A stretch of 11,519 bases of DNA from an uncultured Ruminococcus sp. Lineage in GTDB: Bacteria > Bacillota > Clostridia > Oscillospirales > Ruminococcaceae. Positions 7,026 to 11,502 of this stretch are shown piece by piece (the first letter of the stretch is position 1; each line of letters opens with the position of its first letter). Location of the stretch: positions 1-11,519 of the forward strand of contig CALGTT010000497.1 in assembly GCA_937901485.1 (NCBI GenBank). Reading direction: 5' to 3'. A program made the position numbers and the translations under genes. Under the pieces are notes generated by a model. It searched no databases. It was not told where the DNA came from and saw nothing but the letters and a program-made list of their open reading frames with translations.

Positions 7026-7412
7026 TTATTCCGGAAACCCGTACAGCACGAAATACACAATCATCGAAATGAAGTCAATCAGCAAAACTGCGCCTAAAAC
7101 AATGAGTCCGATTTTTAAGCCGCATTTTGCTTTTGTCTTATTTGCATCCGTGAATACTTTCTGCCCGATTTCATGGATGATTTCCTGCTGTGCGGACGTT
7201 TCTGCCTGCGGGGGTGTTTTATCCAGAACAAGCGCATCCAGCGAAATTTCAAACAGATCACTCATTGCAATCAGCTTTTCCATATCCGGAGTGGAATCGC
7301 CCAATTCCCATTTGGAAACAGTCTGTCGGGATACATGCAGACGATGCGCAAGCTCCTCCTGCGAAAAACCCCTCTGTTTCCGCAGTTCGTACAATTTATG
7401 ATGAAATTCCAT
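7026..7412 (-). CDS. XRE-family transcriptional regulator with C-terminal membrane helix
   Basis: The product has 128 residues. Residues 1-60 are a classic helix-turn-helix of the Cro/C1 type: LYELRKQRGFSQEELAHRL, then VSRQTVSKWELGDSTPD. A linker (about 65-95) leads to a membrane segment, GLKIGLIVLGAVLLIDFISM, followed by more hydrophobic residues to the end. This makes it a membrane-tethered DNA-binding protein. The chosen Met (7412) matches the family's usual 'MEF..KLYELRK' beginning and has AGGA nine bases upstream. An alternative in-frame Met at 7421 adds three residues. The gene overlaps the end of the CPBP protease gene by 17 bp, so the two are co-translated. A regulator coupled to an intramembrane protease invites the idea that one controls the other, but nothing in the sequence proves it. 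Confidence 0.87.
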   Translation of the reverse strand: MEFHHKLYELRKQRGFSQEELAHRLHVSRQTVSKWELGDSTPDMEKLIAMSDLFEISLDALVLDKTPPQAETSAQQEIIHEIGQKVFTDANKTKAKCGLKIGLIVLGAVLLIDFISMIVYFVLYGFPE

Positions 7413-8331
7413 GATGTTCATTCCTGCCTTTCCATATAGTTACCATGACAGCCAGCGATATTCCCAGTACTGCTGTTGTCACAATACTTGCCTCTATGCC
7501 ATAACTGCCGCCGTTCCAGATTTCTCCTACGGTTCGCAGCTGGAATATGGCGGTTATCGTTTCCTCATTTCCGCTGAGGTTCAGCCCCAGAACGCCGTAC
7601 AGAACCGCATTCCAACATGAATGCAGACCACACGCCGCCCAGATGCTCCCGAACCGAATCGTCAGCAGGGAGAGGATGCACGAAATCAGCACAAGATTGA
7701 TTATGCCGACCACACCATACAATATTTCTGCCTCCAACAGCGTCGGCAGATGGGGTATCAGGAACAACCCCGTGCTGACGGAAACAGCGATCCGAACGGA
7801 GGGCTTTGCTTTCAGCGCATGGAGTACGATTCCACGGCAGAGGAATTCTTCCGCCGCACCCTGCACCACAAAGCCGCCAATCAGAAGCAGAAGCATCGTG
7901 GGATTGCTATTTCCGGAGATGCCGCAAAATTCCATGCCGCCTGTCAGAATGATTGCGATGACGGTAAACAGCAGCAGCAGAATTCCGATGAACATCCCCA
8001 AAAAATAATGCCTGATATTCCCTGTCAGCCCCATTTCGGAGAGGGGCTTTTTCTCGATCCATTTCCAATAGAACAGTGCCGTCCCTGCCACGATGCCGAA
8101 TCCATAATAGGTGATCAGCATGATGGTCTGCGCATCGAGCATTTCTCCGGCGAAAACATTTTTCCCAAGTGCAAAATGCAGAAGAATGGCAATCCCCTCC
8201 GCCACACATAAACCTATGATATAGCACAGCCAGAATGCAAGAATCTTTTTGAGCACGAACGGCACATCCGGCATATCCGTCCGGTTGTTGAAAGGGCTGA
8301 TTGCCTGCAGGTATTGTTTCCATTTTTTCAT
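7396..8331 (-). CDS. CPBP-family intramembrane metalloprotease
   Basis: The product is a 311-residue polytopic membrane protein with about eight predicted helices. The three CPBP/Abi motifs are present in order: EEFLCR (Glu161, Glu162, Arg166), a lone histidine in LIPHL (His194), and HSCWN (His237, Asn241). These are the metal-binding and catalytic positions of the Rce1-like family. Members cleave membrane-anchored substrates or protect cells against bacteriocins. The second motif lacks the usual 'F...H' phenylalanine in the normal place. The start is supported by GGGAGG eight bases upstream. The gene is first of two, followed by the membrane-anchored XRE regulator. The substrate is unknown. 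Confidence 0.88.
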   Translation of the reverse strand: MKKWKQYLQAISPFNNRTDMPDVPFVLKKILAFWLCYIIGLCVAEGIAILLHFALGKNVFAGEMLDAQTIMLITYYGFGIVAGTALFYWKWIEKKPLSEMGLTGNIRHYFLGMFIGILLLLFTVIAIILTGGMEFCGISGNSNPTMLLLLIGGFVVQGAAEEFLCRGIVLHALKAKPSVRIAVSVSTGLFLIPHLPTLLEAEILYGVVGIINLVLISCILSLLTIRFGSIWAACGLHSCWNAVLYGVLGLNLSGNEETITAIFQLRTVGEIWNGGSYGIEASIVTTAVLGISLAVMVTIWKGRNEHHGISS

Positions 8332-8342
8332 TGTGGTTTCCT

Positions 8343-8358
8343 CCCATCAGTTGATGGG
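8343..8358. promoter_or_regulatory. Inverted repeat at the CPBP mRNA start
   Basis: CCCATCA and TGATGGG are perfect arms with two bases between them. The repeat lies between the -10 box at 8362-8367 and the start codon, covers the likely transcription start, and shares three bases with the ribosome binding site (8340-8345). It could be an operator for the downstream XRE protein or a small 5' hairpin. Confidence 0.4.
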
Positions 8359-8361
8359 TAT

Positions 8362-8390
8362 ATCATAGCATTTTCCTGCAAAAAGGTCTA
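8362..8390 (-). promoter_or_regulatory. Proximal promoter of the CPBP-XRE operon
   Basis: On the minus strand TAGACC (8390-8385), a 17-base spacer and TATGAT (8367-8362) with a TGC extended -10 element lie about 30 bp before the start codon. The -35 box is weak, but the extended -10 can compensate. Confidence 0.5.
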
Positions 8391-8465
8391 CCAATTATGC
8401 CTTGCAATCCGTCAATGTACGCTGACAAACGTGTTAACATTCGTTGCAACGGCTATTTTTCGAAG

Positions 8466-8486
8466 AAAATCAGCGCATCTGATTTT
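8466..8486. repeat. AT-rich hairpin in the distal leader
   Basis: AAAATCAG and CTGATTTT form a perfect 8-bp stem with a 5-base loop. It lies 15 bp downstream of the distal promoter (8501-8529). It could attenuate that transcript, but the sequence after it is not a clean T-run on the minus strand (CTTCG), so it may be neutral. Confidence 0.35.
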
Positions 8487-8497
8487 GATGAATTTTT

Positions 8498-8529
8498 CTC
8501 ATTATAGCACAGGAGATGGGGAAAGTCAA
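8498..8529 (-). repeat. 32-bp promoter-containing repeat, copy B
   Basis: All 32 bases are identical to 6985-7016, in the same orientation. The copy contains a complete promoter and lies immediately next to the tandem hairpin element that begins at 8539. Confidence 0.9.
8501..8529 (-). promoter_or_regulatory. Distal promoter of the CPBP-XRE operon
   Basis: The -35 box TTGACT (8529-8524), 17-base spacer and TATAAT (8506-8501) are identical to the SIMPL-gene promoter. The next gene downstream is the CPBP protease, 170 bp away, so the transcript would have a long leader containing the 8466-8486 hairpin and the proximal promoter. Confidence 0.6.
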
Positions 8530-8538
8530 GAAAAACCG

Positions 8539-8662
8539 GCGGCGAGTCGCCGCTGACATTTGCTGCCTTTGCACTTCGTGCAAGCGGCAGCGGCGGGTCG
8601 CCGCTGACATTCACTGCCTTATGCACTTCATGCAAGCGCAAAAGAAAACCGCCCCTGAAAGG
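8539..8662. repeat. Tandem-hairpin repeat element, left copy
   Basis: This 124-bp element matches 9802-9925 in the same orientation without gaps. The first 73 bp (8539-8611) are identical and the rest diverges in patches. It consists of two units about 51 bp long (from 8539 and 8590). Each has a GC-rich hairpin (GCGGCG, three bases, CGCCGC), then TGACATT, then a second hairpin around TTGCAC-TTC-GTGCAA. In unit 1 the second hairpin extends through TGCTGC/GCGGCA to 12 bp with a 2-base bulge. The element runs into the left arm and loop of the operon terminator. It is non-coding; apparent open frames across it are by-products. Confidence 0.88.
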
Positions 8663-8669
8663 GCGGTTT
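8646..8669 (-). terminator. Terminator of the padR operon
   Basis: AAACCGCCC and GGGCGGTTT form a perfect 9-bp stem with a 6-base loop, three bases after the stop codon of the 48-codon gene. On the minus strand it is followed by TCTTTT, giving a good intrinsic terminator. On the plus strand only TTTC follows. Confidence 0.82.
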
Positions 8670-8672
8670 CGA

Positions 8673-8819
8673 TCATACTTCTTCCAAAAAATCCGGCTCA
8701 TCGTCATCATCATCCTGAGCCCCTGTCATTTCCCGTATCCCGCTTTTTACAGCTGCTTTCACGGTATAGTACACAGCAATCAGGAATGCAGCCACTGCAG
8801 CAAAATTCACCTCAATCAT
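8673..8819 (-). CDS. 48-residue single-pass membrane protein with acidic tail
   Basis: The frame begins with ATG at 8819, overlapping the end of the DUF2812 gene by 8 bp, and AAAGGAG lies seven bases upstream. The 48-residue product starts MIEVNFAAVAAF. It has one hydrophobic segment at about residues 6-24 (FAAVAAFLIAVYYTVKAAV), a short basic stretch (KSGIR), and a strongly acidic C-terminus with five consecutive aspartates in QDDDDDEPDFLEEV. Codon use resembles its neighbours, and the gene ends three bases before the operon terminator. Tight coupling and a proper ribosome binding site make it a real gene despite its length. The function is unknown; a small partner of the DUF2812 membrane protein is plausible. 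Confidence 0.75.
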   Translation of the reverse strand: MIEVNFAAVAAFLIAVYYTVKAAVKSGIREMTGAQDDDDDEPDFLEEV

Positions 8820-9339
8820 CGTTCTTCTCCTTTCTGCGTTCCTCACGGATCTGTCTGCACAGCCCCAGAAACGGGAATGCCCCGAAGATCACATGCATCA
8901 GACCGATCAGGGACAGGATCTGCAAAAGCATACTCTGCGTCATGTCACCGATGATCAGCAGGAGAACGGTGATGATGCTCAAGACCAGTGCATAGATTCC
9001 GAATTTCCGGCGTTCTTTCTCCAGAATCTCCAGCTTCGATGCCGTATCGCTGAAGATGGGCGGTGTGCCCTCCTCCGCACGAAAAATGTGCATTCCCTTT
9101 TCCTTGATGACCGGAGTCCAGCCGCACTGTGCATAGGTTTCGTACATTGTTTCATCCGTGTCCTCATCCATATTCAGCGCATAGATATAACGGTGCGGCT
9201 CGCCCTGTGCAAAGCGGAAGAGTATCCCATCGTTTTCCTCCAGATGCCAGCCCTTTGCACTCATTTCCGCAAACATCTGCATATCCTTTTCCGGCGAGAT
9301 CGCCAGACCATTTCCCATACGATATTTATATTTTGCCAT
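8812..9339 (-). CDS. DUF2812-domain membrane protein
   Basis: The product has 175 residues. The N-terminal 100 residues fit DUF2812: MAKYKYRMG, then MFAEMSAKGWHLEEN, an aromatic strand region (FRFAQGEPHRYIYALN) and YAQCGWTPVIKEKGMHIFRA. Two membrane segments follow at about 114-131 and 137-160, and a charged tail ends the protein. The soluble part probably faces the cytoplasm. Genes of this family very often follow a padR gene in Firmicutes, as here; their biochemical role is not established. I chose the Met at 9339 because it gives the standard family N-terminus and follows GGGAGGG by seven bases. It overlaps the padR gene by 14 bp and the next small gene by 8 bp. Confidence 0.87.
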   Translation of the reverse strand: MAKYKYRMGNGLAISPEKDMQMFAEMSAKGWHLEENDGILFRFAQGEPHRYIYALNMDEDTDETMYETYAQCGWTPVIKEKGMHIFRAEEGTPPIFSDTASKLEILEKERRKFGIYALVLSIITVLLLIIGDMTQSMLLQILSLIGLMHVIFGAFPFLGLCRQIREERRKEKNDD

Positions 9340-9664
9340 CGCTTTTCCCTCCCAGCATTCTGTCCGCAAGCTGCATCATGTGCTTTCTTCTTGCATAATC
9401 CTGTTCCAGCACGTTCCGTCCCTGTTCCGTGACCTGATAGAGGATCTTCGCATCTTCGCCCTTTTCCTCCCGGATCCAGTCGGCGGTTTTCATCTTTTTC
9501 AGTGTCGTATACATCGTTGCAGGGCCGATCACTACTTCTCCCTCCGTCAGCTCCGAAAGCGTCTGCATAATGCCGTAACCATGCACCGGCTGAAGCATTG
9601 TCAGGAGGATCAGAAAAATGCTGTCCGTCAGTTCCCCCGATTCATAGGGGCTTGTTTTTGCCAT
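9326..9664 (-). CDS. PadR-family transcriptional repressor
   Basis: The product is a 112-residue winged-helix protein of PadR type. Signatures in order are TDSIFLILL, the hallmark HGYGI near residue 28, GPATMYTTLKKM (recognition helix), and ILYQVTEQGRNVLEQ (wing and start of the dimer helix). PadR proteins are usually repressors that respond to small molecules or cell-envelope stress and control adjacent membrane genes. The start at 9664 follows AAGGAGG by eight bases. A longer frame from 9724 would begin inside the promoter and is rejected. The promoter contains palindromes expected for a dimeric repressor, so autoregulation is likely. It is first of a three-gene overlapping operon. Confidence 0.9.
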   Translation of the reverse strand: MAKTSPYESGELTDSIFLILLTMLQPVHGYGIMQTLSELTEGEVVIGPATMYTTLKKMKTADWIREEKGEDAKILYQVTEQGRNVLEQDYARRKHMMQLADRMLGGKSDGKI

Positions 9665-9687
9665 ATGCCATACCTCCTTGTATTTTG

Positions 9688-9706
9688 TATATCCATCATG
9701 GATATA
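9688..9706. promoter_or_regulatory. Palindromic operator 1 (probable PadR site)
   Basis: TATATCCAT-C-ATGGATATA is a perfect palindrome with 9-base arms around one central base. It covers the likely transcription start, immediately downstream of the -10 box. Its 24-base extension (9688-9711, including the -10 box) is repeated exactly at 9773-9796. Confidence 0.7.
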
Positions 9707-9734
9707 TTGTACTATATCCATCATGGATAGTCAA
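9706..9734 (-). promoter_or_regulatory. Promoter of the padR operon
   Basis: On the minus strand TTGACT (9734-9729), a 17-base spacer and TACAAT (9711-9706) form a strong sigma-A promoter. The spacer is almost wholly occupied by one copy of the palindrome, and the next copy starts at the -10 box, so repressor binding would block RNA polymerase. Confidence 0.82.
9715..9729. promoter_or_regulatory. Palindromic operator 2 (probable PadR site)
   Basis: TATCCAT-C-ATGGATA is a perfect palindrome with 7-base arms. It fills the spacer between the -35 and -10 boxes. Its centre is 25 bp from that of operator 1, which is not a whole number of helical turns at 10.5 bp per turn. Confidence 0.7.
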
Positions 9735-9770
9735 GGGGTTTCTCTGCATTTTGGAGGGATGCACAAAATC

Positions 9771-9793
9771 AATATATCCATCATGGATATATT
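9771..9793. promoter_or_regulatory. Palindromic operator 3, longest copy
   Basis: AATATATCCAT-C-ATGGATATATT is a perfect palindrome with 11-base arms. Its centre lies 60 bp upstream of that of operator 2 and outside the core promoter. It could support looping, or it could be left over from an older promoter, because TACAAT also follows it on the upstream side as at operator 1. Confidence 0.65.
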
Positions 9794-9801
9794 GTATAAA
9801 A

Positions 9802-9925
9802 GCGGCGAGTCGCCGCTGACATTTGCTGCCTTTGCACTTCGTGCAAGCGGCAGCGGCGGGTCGCCGCTGACATTTGCCGCCTTTTGTACTTGGTGTAAGC
9901 GCAAAAGAAAACCGCCCCCGAAAGG
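9802..9925. repeat. Tandem-hairpin repeat element, right copy
   Basis: This is the direct repeat of 8539-8662, placed upstream of the padR promoter. Unit 1 (from 9802) is identical to the left copy. In unit 2 the second hairpin has changed to TTGTAC-TTG-GTGTAA, which still pairs on the plus strand through two G-U pairs. The element ends after the left arm and loop of the terminator-like sequence. The right arm is missing and is replaced by padR-like sequence. Confidence 0.87.
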
Positions 9926-10003
9926 TCCGTCAGCTCCGAAAGCAACTCCAAAAGCCGAAACCATGCACGAAAAAAATAAAGCGGTATCAGGAAAAGGCTG
10001 ACA
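9926..10003 (-). pseudogene. Decayed fragment of a second padR gene
   Basis: Positions 9926-9943 are identical over 18 bases to 9543-9560 inside the intact padR gene. After a diverged stretch with a one-base deletion, 9959-9968 again match 9577-9586 exactly. Further on, the minus strand can be read as SLFLIP, HGFGF and SELTD in shifting frames, against SIFLIL, HGYGI and SELTE in the intact protein. This looks like the N-terminal third of a padR paralogue with frameshifts. It begins exactly where the right tandem-hairpin copy stops. The upstream limit near 10003 is approximate. Confidence 0.65.
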
Positions 10004-10041
10004 TACTAAACGACAGCCAACCTTATCGAAACAGAAATAAA

Positions 10042-10060
10042 GGAGCGAGATAATCGCTCC
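10042..10060 (-). terminator. Second terminator behind the AT-rich operon
   Basis: GGAGCGA and TCGCTCC form a perfect 7-bp stem with a 5-base loop. On the minus strand it is followed by TTTATTTCTGTTT. It lies just beyond the larger hairpin at 10069-10109, giving two terminators in tandem for leftward transcription. Confidence 0.6.
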
Positions 10061-10068
10061 CGACCGTG

Positions 10069-10109
10069 AAAATAGCCCTATCCATACACACAATGGATAA
10101 GGCTATTTT
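10069..10109. terminator. Long hairpin terminator
   Basis: Arms of 17 bases (10069-10085 and 10093-10109) pair with a single mismatch around the loop ACACACA. TTTTT ends the plus-strand side and TTTTC the minus-strand side. It lies 46 bp beyond the stop codon of the CPBP gene at 10155. The inner part of the stem is TATCCAT/ATGGATA, the same half-sites as the padR operators. Confidence 0.78.
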
Positions 10110-10154
10110 TAATTCATAGTATAAGTAAAGCTGAATAGTAAATGCTCATCGTAT

Positions 10155-10760
10155 TTAAATTATCAAAAATGCAGCACAAATACCCGAAAATAAATTGGAA
10201 ATAGTATGTATAATCCAACTCGGAATTATTGAACCATTCGAATACTTTTCATTAATATATCCCATAAACCATGCAATAACTCCAGTAAACAGGATTATCA
10301 AAATAGCTTTTACCACACCTACGAGCAAAAAGAACATTACTCCATGTAGCGCACCAAATAATAATGCTTGCATAATATTTGCTATATTAAATCCAAACTT
10401 ATTTGCCAGTCTCTTCAACAAGAATCCTCTGAATAACAATTCTTCTGGAAATGCAGTATTAAAAGCAGCATAAACAACTATTGCTGGAATTGCCATGATT
10501 CCAAGTCCTGTAAATTCAGAAGTTGCTGTTTCAATCCCTTTTATCGCATATAGGGTTATTGCTCCTGAAAATAAAAAAGCAATGGAAACAATAATAATTG
10601 CAGTTAATGTTTTCTTACCACCCTCAATTTTCTTCAATCCAATCCACTCTGCAAATTTTTGTTGTTTTCTTGCAGTTGCTAACCACCAAATAAATGGTAT
10701 AATCGCAAACAAAATTATTTGCACTATACTACTCACTATCTTGTTGATAAATAAATTCAT
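10155..10760 (-). CDS. CPBP-family intramembrane metalloprotease (AT-rich island)
   Basis: The product has 201 residues and about six membrane helices. The CPBP motifs are complete: EELLFR (Glu106, Glu107, Arg111), FGALHG (His139) and HTISN (His185, Asn189). It is shorter than the 311-residue protein at 7396-8331 and is not a recent duplicate of it. Base composition is AT-rich, unlike the left nine-tenths of the window. A GAGGTG ribosome binding site lies about four bases before the ATG. It is probably last in a leftward operon with the membrane protein and toxin upstream, as no promoter is evident in the 47-bp gap. Members in such settings often give bacteriocin self-immunity or process peptides; that role is inference. 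Confidence 0.88.
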   Translation of the reverse strand: MNLFINKIVSSIVQIILFAIIPFIWWLATARKQQKFAEWIGLKKIEGGKKTLTAIIIVSIAFLFSGAITLYAIKGIETATSEFTGLGIMAIPAIVVYAAFNTAFPEELLFRGFLLKRLANKFGFNIANIMQALLFGALHGVMFFLLVGVVKAILIILFTGVIAWFMGYINEKYSNGSIIPSWIIHTISNLFSGICAAFLII

Positions 10761-10807
10761 ATGACACCTCGAAATTCAAATTTTCATCTTTAATCTCAAA
10801 ACAAATC

Positions 10808-11146
10808 CTACTTTTTATTACAACTTATTTGTATTCCATATACAAACCATATGTAAAAATACCAAAATACAAGTGACCATATCGGATAAGCAATTGCGAA
10901 TAGTTTCATAGCCACTGCTACTATTATCATTAGAATCGAAAAAATATTTACATATATCCATTTTGTTTTTCTATCAACAACTAAATTAACAAGAGTAGAT
11001 ATTATGAATGACACATCCATTGTTAAAATAAATACTCCTACAATATCAAACCATTTCAGTGCCATACCTTCATAAAACACTCCAGCTATTGCAAGAGTCG
11101 TAGCAATAAAAACAAAATACTTTAAGATTTTTGATACCTTACACAT
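10808..11146 (-). CDS. Small multi-pass membrane protein, unknown function
   Basis: The product has 112 residues and about four predicted membrane helices, roughly at 9-24, 33-55, 63-85 and 88-108. Short basic loops (VDRKTKW) and a basic tail (CNKK) would face the cytoplasm. I recognise no family motif. It could be an immunity-type protein, judging by its size, its topology and its CPBP neighbour, but that is guesswork. The ribosome binding site is weak (AGGCGG, about eight bases upstream). It lies 41 bp after the toxin gene and 47 bp before the CPBP gene, all in the same direction and with the same AT-rich composition. Confidence 0.72.
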   Translation of the reverse strand: MCKVSKILKYFVFIATTLAIAGVFYEGMALKWFDIVGVFILTMDVSFIISTLVNLVVDRKTKWIYVNIFSILMIIVAVAMKLFAIAYPIWSLVFWYFYIWFVYGIQISCNKK

Positions 11147-11187
11147 ATTTTAACCGCCTACAACTTCAAATTCATCTCACTAAACTA

Positions 11188-11502
11188 CTAATACATTTTA
11201 TTTTCATAATCCTGTAACTCATGAAAAATATTATCTATATACACCAAATCGTCCACAATACGATATAACATAAAATATCTATGGTTCAAAAAGTTTATAC
11301 GACGATATTTTAACTGATGTAATCCTGGATTATCACACAGTTTTAACCTTCCTGCCACATGTCTTAAACTTTCAATGGTCGCATCATAATCATTCAGCAC
11401 ATTTTCTGCTGCTTGCAAGCTTTTCTTCTCAAAGATCAGATACTTGATAAAGCGTTCCAAATCCTCTTCAGCATCTTTTGTTACTACCACCTTATAATCC
11501 AT
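11188..11502 (-). CDS. RelE/ParE-family toxin of a type II toxin-antitoxin system
   Basis: The product has 104 residues and fits the RelE/ParE fold. MDYKVVVTKDAEEDLERFIKYL gives strand 1 and the first helix of the hairpin. A second helix follows (AENVLNDYDATIESL). A strand-rich C-terminal half then carries YRRINFLNHRYFMLYRIVDD and YIDNIFHELQDYE, close to the usual family ending 'Y.ML Y.i.d..v.I..I.H.r.dY'. Such toxins cleave ribosome-bound mRNA or poison gyrase; which of these applies cannot be told. AAGG lies seven bases before the start. The cognate antitoxin normally precedes or overlaps the toxin; only 17 bases remain before the window edge, and they include possible stop codons (TGA, TAA). 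Confidence 0.85.
   Translation of the reverse strand: MDYKVVVTKDAEEDLERFIKYLIFEKKSLQAAENVLNDYDATIESLRHVAGRLKLCDNPGLHQLKYRRINFLNHRYFMLYRIVDDLVYIDNIFHELQDYENKMY

Noticed and set aside
8363..8440. 25-codon frame on the minus strand in the CPBP leader
   Set aside because: No ribosome binding site precedes it and its end overlaps the proximal promoter. The evidence is not enough to call a leader peptide.
8453..8713. 86-residue minus-strand frame across the left repeat, with a similar frame at 9731-10093
   Set aside because: Both read through the tandem-hairpin element, which explains their shared 'SGDPPLPLARSAKAANVSGD'-like text. No ribosome binding site is seen, and they cover promoters and a terminator.
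9688..9793. CRISPR-like array from three similar palindromic repeats
   Set aside because: The repeats are only 15-23 bp, unevenly spaced (25 and 60 bp between centres), and placed on a promoter. They fit operators, and no cas gene is present.
8539..9925. Composite transposon or insertion sequence bounded by the 124-bp repeats
   Set aside because: No transposase gene, terminal inverted repeats or target-site duplications are visible between or at the repeats.
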